In this document: in pieces, positions 7,797 to 15,768 of the stretch
Position numbering within the stretch: the stretch's first letter is position 1
How the letters are laid out: each line of letters opens with the position of its first letter
Assembly: GCA_023433275.1 (NCBI GenBank)
Contig: JAEZDN010000051.1
Span: 1-64,000, forward strand
From: Verrucomicrobiota bacterium
GTDB lineage: Bacteria; Verrucomicrobiota; Verrucomicrobiia; Opitutales; Opitutaceae
DNA: 64,000 nucleotides
Reading direction: 5' to 3'
Made by a program: the position numbers and the translations under genes
Notes under the pieces: model-generated
What the model was told of the DNA's origin: nothing
Database searches by the model: none
What the model saw: only the letters and a program-made list of their open reading frames with translations

Positions 7797-8306
7797 TCAA
7801 AGGCCGAAGTTGGCGAGGGCCGCGCGCGCTTCGGCGATGTCTGAGTCGAGCCTGGGCAGTTTCTCGCGCAGCATTTCCTGGTGGGCGTTGAAGTCGCGGA
7901 GGATGTCGTCGGCTCCCGGCTTGATGAGCGGTTTGATGCGCTGGTCGTTCGTTGCGATCGTGGTTTCGGTGTCGTGGCGTTCGGCGGTCTTGCGTTCGAG
8001 GTAGGCTTGCAGGCCCTCGCGCAGGACGTCGCCGAGCGGACGTCCGTGGATGTGTTCCCGGACCGAGGCCTCGATCGCGACACTGCCGGAGATTTTCCCT
8101 GCGCGCATGACGCCCAGCTTGAGTTCCTGGATCGCGATATCGAACCAGCGCCACTGCCCCGCGGCCAGGGTGTCGGCGGAGTTCGCCCGCCATTGTTGGA
8201 ATTCCGCGGACGAGCCTGCCTTGATGGTTTGTTGCAGCGGGGGTGTGGGCGCGCAGCCCGTGAGGAGGCACAGGCCGGCAACAAGGAGCGCGAGTCGGGA
8301 TTTCAT
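7797..8306 (-). CDS. Hypothetical lipoprotein
   Basis: 169 residues starting MKSRLALLVAGLCLLTGCAPT: a clear lipobox LLTGC, so the mature protein is acylated on Cys and membrane-anchored. The body is alpha-helical and charged with a coiled-coil-like tail (LPRLDSDIAEARAAL). The start is the ATG four bases into the upstream membrane gene (ATGA overlap), indicating translational coupling with it. No known domain. Confidence 0.75.
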   Translation of the reverse strand: MKSRLALLVAGLCLLTGCAPTPPLQQTIKAGSSAEFQQWRANSADTLAAGQWRWFDIAIQELKLGVMRAGKISGSVAIEASVREHIHGRPLGDVLREGLQAYLERKTAERHDTETTIATNDQRIKPLIKPGADDILRDFNAHQEMLREKLPRLDSDIAEARAALANFGL

Positions 8307-8596
8307 GCCATCTGGTTGGCGATGCCCCGTCCGAGCCAATAGGCCACGGTGGCGACGACAACGTTGGCGGCGATCTGCAGGAGCAGGAGGCGGGCGATTC
8401 TTTGCCGGTCGCTCGCCCAGGCGCGCAGTAATTGCGGATAGCGCGTCAGGAGGTAGGCGATCTCAATCAGGGCGAAGCCGAGCAGGAAGCCGGGAACCGG
8501 AGCGATGCGCAAATAGCCAATGACGACCGATGCGACGATGGCGACGAATTCGAGAATTCCGCGGAAGGGTGTGAAGGGCGAAGGGGATGAATCCAT
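8303..8596 (-). CDS. Small two- or three-span membrane protein
   Basis: 97 residues: ILEFVAIVASVVIGYLRIAPVPGFLLGFALIEIAYLL gives two spans, and LLLLQIAANVVVATVAYWLG a third. Overlaps the downstream lipoprotein gene by four bases, so the two form an operon. No family assigned. Confidence 0.7.
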   Translation of the reverse strand: MDSSPSPFTPFRGILEFVAIVASVVIGYLRIAPVPGFLLGFALIEIAYLLTRYPQLLRAWASDRQRIARLLLLQIAANVVVATVAYWLGRGIANQMA

Positions 8597-8796
8597 GCGG
8601 CTTCAAGAATTACTACGCGCGGGAGAAGCGGACGCGAGCGCGGAGTCATGACGGTACAGAGGCGGTGAAGCGTATCGGGCGATACGGTCAGGCCCTTGGG
8701 TCGCAGGATTCATTTAAGATGAGAGGGAGGGTGCCGTTGATGGTAGTGGCACGGGTGTTTGCTGCTCGCGCGCACCGTCCCGTACGCACACACCTT

Positions 8797-9450
8797 ATGA
8801 ACAAGTCGATCCTGCTCGGTTTTATTTTGCTGACTGGCGCACTGCCGGCGGCGGTGGTCATCCAGACTGACAGTTTCACCACCTCGGGCGCCTTTTCGGG
8901 CGCGGGGAACCACAATGTGATCCCCGACGGGCTCTTCGACGCGACCTTCCAGCCGTTCGACAGCAGCCTCGGCGCGCTCGAGTCGTTCACGATCGCGTGG
9001 ACGCTGAATGTGACCTGGGACTTTACTTTGGGAGAGGGAGACAATCATTCGGTGGGCGGCACCGCCTACGCTTATTTCAACGGCGTTATCTACGACGCCG
9101 CCGGCGGAGGCAGCGGCTATTCCCTGCCCGGCACGGGCACGAGAAGCTTCAACGCGAACAAGTCGAGGACGTATGATCTGGCGAGCATTTCCGGCACCAC
9201 TGCGCTCGACTTGCTATCCATTGTGACGGGAGACGAACCGTTTCATGCGACTTACACCGACACTATCGTGGGGGAGTTCACCGGCAATCCCTTCATCGAT
9301 CTGACCGCCACGGCCGGCGTGACGCTCACTTACAGCTACGCGCCCAGCGCCATTCCGGAGCCGTCGACCTACGCCGCGTTGGCCGGGCTCATGGCGCTCG
9401 GGGTCGCGTTGGTGCGACGCCGGGTGAAGAATCCGGCAGCCGGGGCGTAG
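8797..9450 (+). CDS. PEP-CTERM protein, choice-of-anchor E-like
   Basis: 217 residues. Signal peptide MNKSILLGFILLTGALPAA, then a beta-rich domain with FQPFDSSLGALESFTIAWTLNVTWDFT, the pattern of choice-of-anchor E domains, and a C-terminal PEP-CTERM segment (IPEPSTYAALAGLMALGVAL, then RRRVKN). Expected to be exported by Sec and sorted by exosortase to the envelope or exopolysaccharide matrix. An in-frame extension upstream of the chosen ATG lacks any signal-like sequence. Confidence 0.8.
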   Translation: MNKSILLGFILLTGALPAAVVIQTDSFTTSGAFSGAGNHNVIPDGLFDATFQPFDSSLGALESFTIAWTLNVTWDFTLGEGDNHSVGGTAYAYFNGVIYDAAGGGSGYSLPGTGTRSFNANKSRTYDLASISGTTALDLLSIVTGDEPFHATYTDTIVGEFTGNPFIDLTATAGVTLTYSYAPSAIPEPSTYAALAGLMALGVALVRRRVKNPAAGA

Positions 9451-9603
9451 AGGCATTGACGCCGGACCGATCGATCAAGTGTCAAGGCGCGGCGCCTGCG
9501 GTGTCGAACGAATGGAATGGCCTCGCGCAAAGGACGCTGAGGGCGCGAAGGAGCGGTGTCGTGGCGGACTCGGCGAACTTTGCCTGAAGCCCGGCGTGCG
9601 AAG

Positions 9604-9801
9604 CTACTTGATTCGATTTTCGCCCTTGGGGGTGAGGGCGTAGAGTTTTTCGGCGGGGCGGTGGGCGATGAGGCCCTCCTTGATCCAGGCGGTGAGCTGT
9701 TTCTTCTCCACGGTCCGCGCGTAGCTCTCCGGGATCGTGCCGTCGGAGCCCATGAACAGGGTCTTCAGCTGGAAGGCTTGAGGGGATTTTGAAAGTGACA
9801 T
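9604..9801 (-). CDS. Small hypothetical protein, possible winged helix
   Basis: 65 residues, MSLSKSPQAFQLKTLFMGSD and then KKQLTAWIKEGLIAHRPAEKLYALTPKGENRIK. The latter half resembles a short winged-helix hairpin (Y-L-T-x-K-G type), often found in small DNA-binding proteins. No homologue is recalled with a function. The start follows the repeat block and no ribosome site is obvious. Confidence 0.5.
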   Translation of the reverse strand: MSLSKSPQAFQLKTLFMGSDGTIPESYARTVEKKQLTAWIKEGLIAHRPAEKLYALTPKGENRIK

Positions 9802-9827
9802 GGCTTGGGATAGCTTAAGCTGCGGCC

Positions 9828-10135
9828 AGACGGAAAGGGTCTTGGTGTGGGGTTTGTGATCAGCTCAGGTTGGAGTTGGCAACCCCAAGCCCCAAACCCT
9901 GGCTCCGTGTTGGCCCGGCCTCGTGTTGGCCCCTGTGCGAAAAGTGGGATTGGATGGCGGAGGATCGCGGAGGGAGATTGGCGCACAGAGGCACAGAGAC
10001 ACAGGGGTGCGGCCGCAGATCGGCCGAGAGAAAGAGAAAGATTACGAGAAAGAGAACGATTCCCCGCGGATGACGCGGATGGGCGCGGATGAAGGCGGTC
10101 ACTGTGTCTCTGCGTCTCTGTGCGAAAAAAGGGTC
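9828..10135. repeat. 308-bp direct repeat, unit 1
   Basis: Begins AGACGGAAAGGGT and ends at CTCTGTGCGAAAA. Contains the phrases CAACCCCAAGCCCCAAACCC, GCACAGAGGCACAGAGACAC and CTGTGTCTCTGCGTCTCTG. Unit 2 follows directly and is nearly identical apart from small insertions and deletions. Confidence 0.8.
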
Positions 10136-10440
10136 AGACGGAAAGGGTTGTGGGTTGGTGTTTGTGATCGGCTCAGGTTGGAGTTGGCAACCCCAAGCCC
10201 CAAACCCTGGCTCCGTGTTGGCCCCTCCGTGTTGGCCCGGCCTCGTGTTGGCCCCTGTGCGAATATTGGGATTGGATGGCGGAGGATCGCGGAGGAGATT
10301 GGCGCACAGAGGCACAGAGACACAGGGGTGTGGCCGCAGATCGGCCGAGAGAAAGAGAAAGATTACGAGAAAGAGAACGATTCCCCGCGGATGAAGGCGG
10401 TCACTGTGTCTCTGCGTCTCTGTGCGAAAATTGGGATTGA
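10136..10440. repeat. 308-bp direct repeat, unit 2
   Basis: Second tandem copy. It has an extra CCTCCGTGTTGG segment and lacks the short GACGCGGATGGGCGCG stretch present in unit 1. Frames inside are mere shadows of the repeated phrases. Confidence 0.8.
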
Positions 10441-10552
10441 ATGACCACACCGTCCCCCCAATCCAAAGTAGTCTATTAAATGACTTTGATCTGTCGGCCT
10501 CGCGCGGTGTCCACGGAGCGGCTTCCTGTCGCTGCCTGCGGGCAGCCCGGGA
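10441..10552. other. Intergenic
   Basis: Short AT-richer stretch between the tandem repeat and the end of the toxin-antitoxin cassette; nothing recognised. Confidence 0.4.
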
Positions 10553-10927
10553 TCAGTGGCACAGCCTGCGCTGCGGCTGAGATCGCCGCTGGGAAGCAGG
10601 AAGATTCAGTTGTCGGTCCGCGATTGGAGCCACCGGAAAGTGATATGGTGAGGCGACGACGAGGCGTTCCTCGGCGATTTCGGAGATCGTTTTGCCCTGG
10701 TTGCGGGCGGCGGCGCGGAGGTTGCGGATGGTTTTGGGGGTGAGGCGCAAGAGGACCGGCTGGCGACCGGCGGACTTGCGGCCGGCGCCGGTGCGGGTGC
10801 CACCCCAGAGCGACAAGGCCTGGACTTTACCGAGGTCGGGCAGAGGCGTGCCGTTCAGGTTCTTGAGGTTGGTCTGATAGCCGTCGGCGTCGAAGACGGG
10901 AGGGGGGGCTTTACGGTGGCGTTTCAT
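10553..10927 (-). CDS. Small ribbon-helix-helix-like protein, third gene of TA cassette
   Basis: 124 residues. GAGRKSAGRQPVLLRLTPKT followed by IRNLRAAARNQGKTISEIAE looks like a ribbon-helix-helix DNA-binding segment (strand VLLRL, then two helices). The remainder is low-complexity. The ATG overlaps the end of the toxin gene by four bases, so it is translated with it. It could be a transcriptional regulator of the cassette or a second antitoxin. A longer upstream extension would run through the toxin gene and is rejected. Confidence 0.6.
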   Translation of the reverse strand: MKRHRKAPPPVFDADGYQTNLKNLNGTPLPDLGKVQALSLWGGTRTGAGRKSAGRQPVLLRLTPKTIRNLRAAARNQGKTISEIAEERLVVASPYHFPVAPIADRQLNLPASQRRSQPQRRLCH

Positions 10928-11223
10928 GGCTCGGTCTGACGTTGCTTCCAGTAGCCGGGCTCGCGTTTTAGGGGCATGACGGCGAGGATCCAGATGCCAT
11001 CCGGATCGACGAGGTAGATGATCCCGTAAGGGAAGCGCGTGCTGAAATGCCGTCGCGCCGGTGGGTCGAACTGCCGGAAAACGTGCGGATGGTCGCACGC
11101 TTCACGGACCAAACGGGACATTTCCGCGGTGAAATCGGCCACAACCTCGGGGCTAACGCCGAGATAATGCTCCACCGCTTCCCGCAGCTCGTGCAGCGCT
11201 TCGGGATGGAAGCGATGGTTCAC
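10924..11223 (-). CDS. RelE/ParE-family toxin
   Basis: 99 residues with the plasmid-stabilisation/RelE-ParE pattern: FHPEALHELREAVEHYLG at the N-terminus, DFTAEMSRLVREACDHPHVF in the middle and RRHFSTRFPYGIIYLVDPDG, then WILAVMPLKREPGYW at the end. This fold contains ribosome-dependent RNases (RelE) and gyrase inhibitors (ParE); which applies is not decidable. The first codon is GTG, overlapping the antitoxin stop codon (GTGA), so toxin synthesis depends on antitoxin translation. Confidence 0.85.
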   Translation of the reverse strand: MNHRFHPEALHELREAVEHYLGVSPEVVADFTAEMSRLVREACDHPHVFRQFDPPARRHFSTRFPYGIIYLVDPDGIWILAVMPLKREPGYWKQRQTEP

Positions 11224-11453
11224 AAGCCCGTGAGCTTGCGCACCTCGGCGAGAGCGACGTCCACGGGGATGCCTTGGACCTTACCGCTGCGGATCTCGGC
11301 GATGCGCTGGCGACTGACCTGTTTCCAAGCTTCGTCCACCTTGGGTTCGATGCCCCCATGGCCCGCGAGGATGATCCGCTCGACCAGCTCGGCCCGGACT
11401 TCCGGCGCCAACTGGCGGGTCTCGTCAACGATCTGATCGAGGGTGAGCGTCAT
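11220..11453 (-). CDS. Addiction-module antitoxin (short, Unstab_antitox type)
   Basis: 77 residues, MTLTLDQIVDETRQLAPEVR through ELVERIILAG, then EAWKQVSRQRIAEIRSGKVQGIPVDVALAEVRK. This is the pattern of the short antitoxin family (TIGR02574/PF09720) that pairs with RelE/ParE toxins. First gene of the cassette; overlaps the toxin by four bases. Longer upstream starts add non-conserved sequence. Confidence 0.85.
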   Translation of the reverse strand: MTLTLDQIVDETRQLAPEVRAELVERIILAGHGGIEPKVDEAWKQVSRQRIAEIRSGKVQGIPVDVALAEVRKLTGL

Positions 11454-11632
11454 GCGGCGAATCAATCCGCCTGGCAGACAGAGGCAAACGGAATTATCCG
11501 GAGCCAGGGCAGAACGTTGAGCGGAGGATATCAAGTCATCGGCGGGGCCGCCGTCGCTCCGAGGGAGGAGGGCGAAGCGCGTAGGGGTCAACGCGCTCCA
11601 CTGGCGGGATTCGGCGATCCCGCCCTACAGTT

Positions 11633-13651
11633 TTACCAAGTAAAGCTGCGCTTGATGCGGAGCTCGTCGTAGAGGTCGCTGGGGAGTTCTTGGATGAAGC
11701 GGGAGGGGGAGAGCATCATGCCTCCGGGGCCGGGGCGGCTGGCGACTCTCGGGTAGCTGAGGTAGAGCTCGTTCTTGGCGCGGGTGACGGCGACGTAGAA
11801 GAGGCGGCGCTCTTCCTCGAAGTCGCCGCTTTCGATCGTGCGGTAGCCGGGGAACTGGCCTTCGGCGGCGCCGATCAGGAAGACGACGTCGTACTCGAGG
11901 CCCTTTGCCTGGTGGATCGTCGTGAGCTTGATCGACTCCTGGTCGAGATCGATGTTCTTCTCGCTGGTCTCGCCGTTGAGGAGCATGATCTGCGCGAGGA
12001 ATTCGGACATCTGCGTGAACTGGCCGGCGAAGCCGATCAGGCCCTTCAACTCCTCGATGCGGTCGACGTAGTCGGCGTACTCGCCCTTCATGTAGTCGCC
12101 GTACCAGCCTTCGATGGCGACCGACACCGCGTCGGAGGGCTGATCGTCGTTCATCGCCTCGTACACCTGCTTCAGCGAGGCGCAGAAGTTGGGCCACTCG
12201 TCCTTGGCGTCCTTCGGGACCTTGCTCAGCACGTCGTCGGTGGCCAGGGCGTCGACGAAGTTTTGTTGCATCAACTTCGCGTGGTCGAGGGCGGCGCTGT
12301 AGATCTTGGCCGCGCCCTTCTCGCCGACCTTGGGGAGGAGGATGGCGATGCGGTTCCACGCGGAGGTGTTGGACGGGTTGTAGACGAAATTCAGGACGGC
12401 AATGAGGTCGCGGACGTGCTGGCGCTCGAAGAACTTCACGCCGCTGGTGATGGTGTACGGCACGCCGGCGCGGGTGAGCGCGAGCTGCATCTCGAGGGCG
12501 AGGAAGTGCGAGCGGTAGAGGATGGCGATCTCGTTGGCCGAGACGCCCTCGTTCTCGATGAGGGACTGGATGCGCTTGAGGACGAAGGCGGCCTGCTCGC
12601 GGTCGTCCATCGCCTGGATGATGGCGGGCTTTTGGCCGTGCTTGCGGTGGGCGCGCAGCTCCTTGTCGAAGTGGCGGCCCTTGGGCTGGCAGTTGAGCAC
12701 GCCGTTGGCGAAATTCAGAATTTCAGGCGTGGATCGGTAGTTGGTCTCAATGCGGTGGATCACCGTGCCCGCGTGCCGTTCGGGGAACGACATGATGTTC
12801 TCGAAGTCGGCGCCGCGCCACGAGTAGATGCACTGCGCGTCGTCGCCGACGGCCATCACGCGGTGGTGTTTCGCAAGTTGGTCGACGATCTGGGCCTGGA
12901 TGGTGTTGGTGTCCTGGTATTCGTCGACGAGGACGTGGCGGAAGCGGTTGTTGAAGTAGTCGGCAACGTCCTTCGCCTCGGTGAGGAGCTTGAGCCAGAG
13001 CTCGAGGAGGTCGTCGTAGTCCACGACCTTGTCCTCGCGCTTCTTCTTCGTGTACGCGGCGGCAAAAGCCGGGAAGCGATGGGCGACCTCGGCGTATTGG
13101 GGAAAATGGCGCTCGACGGTCTCGGGGATCGAGAGCTGGGTGTTGCGCGCGAGGGAGAGGACGCTGAACAGCGGGCCGGGGCGCGGGTTGGTCTTCTCCT
13201 TGAAGAACGCGGCGTCCTCGGCGGTGACGGCCTGCTTGAGGAGGGTTTCGGATTCGTCGGCGTCGAGAATGGTGAAGTTGCGCGGCAGGCCGATGGCCTC
13301 GCCGTACATGCGCAGGGCGCGGTTGCCGAGGGAGTGGAAGGTGCCGCCCCAGAAGCGCTGCGGCTCGATGCCGGTGAGGTCCTGGACGCGGTGGAGCATT
13401 TCCTTGGCGGCCTTGTTGGTGAAGGTGAGAAGGAGGATCTCGCCGGGCTTCACGCCTTGGGAGAGGAGGTAGGCCACGCGGTAGGTGAGCGTGCGGGTCT
13501 TGCCCGAGCCGGCGCCGGCGAGGACGAGCAGTGGGCCGGGTTCGGCGGTGACCGCGGCGTACTGCTCGTCATTGAGCAGTGCGCGGAAGTCGATCGGCGG
13601 GATGGATGAGCCGCCCGACGGACTCGGCGAATCTAGGATGAAATCGGACAT
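11633..13651 (-). CDS. UvrD/PcrA/Rep-type superfamily 1 DNA helicase
   Basis: 672 residues, close to Rep length and shorter than most UvrD/PcrA proteins. All SF1A motifs are visible: Q motif LNDEQYAAVT, Walker A AGAGSGKTRT (about 45-54), Ia LLTFTNKAAKEM, II VDEYQDTN (242-249), III GDDAQCIYSWRGAD (269-282), IV ETNYRST, V TTIHQAKGLEYDVVFL and VI YVAVTRAKNEL. A 3'-5' ATP-dependent helicase for excision repair, replication restart or recombination control. The C-terminus lacks the long PcrA tail. ATG start; separate transcription unit. Confidence 0.93.
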   Translation of the reverse strand: MSDFILDSPSPSGGSSIPPIDFRALLNDEQYAAVTAEPGPLLVLAGAGSGKTRTLTYRVAYLLSQGVKPGEILLLTFTNKAAKEMLHRVQDLTGIEPQRFWGGTFHSLGNRALRMYGEAIGLPRNFTILDADESETLLKQAVTAEDAAFFKEKTNPRPGPLFSVLSLARNTQLSIPETVERHFPQYAEVAHRFPAFAAAYTKKKREDKVVDYDDLLELWLKLLTEAKDVADYFNNRFRHVLVDEYQDTNTIQAQIVDQLAKHHRVMAVGDDAQCIYSWRGADFENIMSFPERHAGTVIHRIETNYRSTPEILNFANGVLNCQPKGRHFDKELRAHRKHGQKPAIIQAMDDREQAAFVLKRIQSLIENEGVSANEIAILYRSHFLALEMQLALTRAGVPYTITSGVKFFERQHVRDLIAVLNFVYNPSNTSAWNRIAILLPKVGEKGAAKIYSAALDHAKLMQQNFVDALATDDVLSKVPKDAKDEWPNFCASLKQVYEAMNDDQPSDAVSVAIEGWYGDYMKGEYADYVDRIEELKGLIGFAGQFTQMSEFLAQIMLLNGETSEKNIDLDQESIKLTTIHQAKGLEYDVVFLIGAAEGQFPGYRTIESGDFEEERRLFYVAVTRAKNELYLSYPRVASRPGPGGMMLSPSRFIQELPSDLYDELRIKRSFTW

Positions 13652-14026
13652 GTAAGTTCAGCCTACGCCAGGGCGATGGCTGATTCGTCGGTCGGCCGGT
13701 GCCGCACGCGAACCAGGTTTTCCGGAGGAGGGTTGATCGAGTTCGAGTTCCATGAATGAGGCTAGGAGCTAGAGGCAGGGAACGGAGCGGGGGAAGGAAA
13801 AAGGCGGTTAGCCACGAACGGACACGAATTCACACTGAAGGTGACGCCCTCGAACCGGGCGAACCACGGAATAAGCGGAAACACAGAAACCGATCTTCGC
13901 TGCCCAGGCGACGCGGACAGAAAGCGTCCCTTTCGTGTGCTCCGTGTATTCTGTGGTTTCTCCATTCTCCGTGGGTTTATAGAAACGCTTCGACTTGGGG
14001 TTGGGTTTGGGACTTGATCCGCGCCC
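13652..14026. other. Intergenic with mirrored repeat phrases
   Basis: No gene. Around 13862-13890 (GAACCACGGAATAAGCGG, AAACACAGAAACC) and 13936-13975 (CGTGTGCTCCGTGTATTCTG, TGGTTTCTCC) are roughly complementary halves of a dispersed non-coding element, similar in style to the 9.8-10.4 kb repeat. Confidence 0.5.
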
Positions 14027-15613
14027 ATGGCCAAGAGCGTCAAGCTGAGCATGGGGTGCGGGTACGTGCTGTTCTTCTTCTTGCTGGCCGGCGGGCTGTT
14101 TTTTCTGGCGGGTGCGGCGCTGCAGGCGAGGGATGGCTATGGGGTGAACACGGCTCAAGTCCTGGCCCCGGGTGGCCTCGGGCTCGCGCTCGTCCTCGGG
14201 GCGTTCGGTTACCTGCGGCTGGCGCGGCGGCTGGTGGCGGAGTCGAAGGCCGAGGAGGCGCGGCGCGCGGCATTCCCGGATGAACCTTGGAAATGGAAAA
14301 AGCAATGGTCCGGCGGGGCCATCGACGCGGACGGCCACAGTGGTGCGCGGGTGTTTTGGGTCTTTGTCATCGTTTGGAACGCGGCGAGCTGGGCCGGCAT
14401 CGCGGCGCTGCTCCGCCAGGGGTTTCGCGAGCCGGCGCAATACCTGATCTGGATTTTCCCGCTGGCCGGCGTCGGCATGTTGTGGGCCGCGGTTTACCAG
14501 CAGGTCCAGCAACGGAAATATGGCCGGGCGCGCTTTGTGCCTTCATCCCTGCCGGGCGTGATCGGCGGATACCTGGGTGGCTTGATCGAAGTCCCGGGGC
14601 GCGTGATACCCGAGGGGCACGCGCGGCTCTCCCTGAAATGCGTGCGCCGGGAGACGCGGGGCAGTGGCAAGAACCGGCGCACGACCGACAATGTGCTGTG
14701 GGAGCGGGAGGAACTCATTCCCCGGGAAAAATGGGTGAGCGGCCTGGGCGGCACGCGGATCCCGGTACTCTTCTATATTCCGCCGGAGTGCGGCCCGACC
14801 GATGACAGCGATCGCAACAACGAGGTCGTGTGGCGGCTGCGGACGGAGGCGGAAACGGAAGGCGTGGATTTCGCGACTCAGTTCGTGGTGCCCGTATTTG
14901 CGACGGGCCAGACGGCGGCGCCGCCCGCGCCGGGCGCGCCGCTGCTGGAAGAGTACGAGGTGCTGACCTTGGACGCCGCGGCTTTGCGGGCGTGCGGGGT
15001 GACGCAGGAGGGGAATGCGTTTGAATTTACCGCGCGCCATATGCCGGGCACGAGGTTCACGTTTGGAATTTTGTTCGGCGCCATGATCGGATTGCTCGTC
15101 TGGTATGCGGGCAACGAGGTCCACGGCGCCGCGTGGGGCATCACGATCGTCTTCGCCCTGATCTTTGGTGCATTCGGCGCCAGCGTGTGGTTCAGCCGCT
15201 ATCGCCTGCGGGTTGAAGCCACCGAAGTGGTCGTGACCAAACCACGGCCTTGGGGCACGTCGGTCACGCGCGTGCCGCGGGGCGAGGTGGTGGCGGTCAA
15301 GCCGGCCAAGGCGATGTCTTCGGGTGAGAATCAATACTTCAGCCTTAGCCTGGTGGGCGCGCCGGGTTCGAATTCCGGGCAGGCGGTTTCGGGGAACGAA
15401 CCCTTTCGGGTGCGCAAACTGCGTCGCCAGCTCGAGCAATCAAAACAATCGGGTGGGCTTTCGCCGACCGAGGAACAAAGACTCACCGCGGAGATCGCGG
15501 ATGAGCTGTCGCGCCAGCCGCGATTCGAAGTGACGTTTGCCCGGCATATTCCCGGACAGGGACGGGCGGAGGCGATCAGCAGCCTGGTGCTCGGCGCGAT
15601 ACGCGGGAAGTAG
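14027..15613 (+). CDS. Conserved hypothetical membrane protein (DUF3592-like layout)
   Basis: 528 residues. Transmembrane spans near residues 9-32, 45-62, 110-130, 143-160, and again around 345-390 (FGILFGAMIGLLVWYAG, AAWGITIVFALIFGAFGASV). Between the two membrane parts lies a roughly 180-residue soluble domain (LIEVPGRVIPEGHARLSLKC, RIPVLFYIPPECGPTDD) with a beta-sandwich look; the end is helical and charged. Similar proteins occur sporadically in proteobacteria. No catalytic motif seen. Confidence 0.7.
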   Translation: MAKSVKLSMGCGYVLFFFLLAGGLFFLAGAALQARDGYGVNTAQVLAPGGLGLALVLGAFGYLRLARRLVAESKAEEARRAAFPDEPWKWKKQWSGGAIDADGHSGARVFWVFVIVWNAASWAGIAALLRQGFREPAQYLIWIFPLAGVGMLWAAVYQQVQQRKYGRARFVPSSLPGVIGGYLGGLIEVPGRVIPEGHARLSLKCVRRETRGSGKNRRTTDNVLWEREELIPREKWVSGLGGTRIPVLFYIPPECGPTDDSDRNNEVVWRLRTEAETEGVDFATQFVVPVFATGQTAAPPAPGAPLLEEYEVLTLDAAALRACGVTQEGNAFEFTARHMPGTRFTFGILFGAMIGLLVWYAGNEVHGAAWGITIVFALIFGAFGASVWFSRYRLRVEATEVVVTKPRPWGTSVTRVPRGEVVAVKPAKAMSSGENQYFSLSLVGAPGSNSGQAVSGNEPFRVRKLRRQLEQSKQSGGLSPTEEQRLTAEIADELSRQPRFEVTFARHIPGQGRAEAISSLVLGAIRGK

Positions 15614-15768
15614 AGGCGGGGGTGTCCGTGCTTGGCGTTGCGACCCGCCGGTCCGCCTCTTCAGGACGCCATGCGCGCCAGTCCGCGTCCCTCCGAAATG
15701 CAGCGTCGATGACGGCGGCCCGGGAAAATCCGGTTGCGCGGGTTGCCGCGGGCTCCTGACATGGCGGC

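Noticed and set aside
9860..10450. Overlapping frames in the tandem repeat, up to 196 residues
   Set aside because: They are internally duplicated only because the DNA is; no similarity to proteins and no start or ribosome site common to both units.
11690..13609. 639-residue plus-strand frame opposite the helicase gene
   Set aside because: Composition is Val/Glu/Asp/Leu-rich without domains; it is the complement of a GC-rich gene whose minus-strand product has all helicase motifs.
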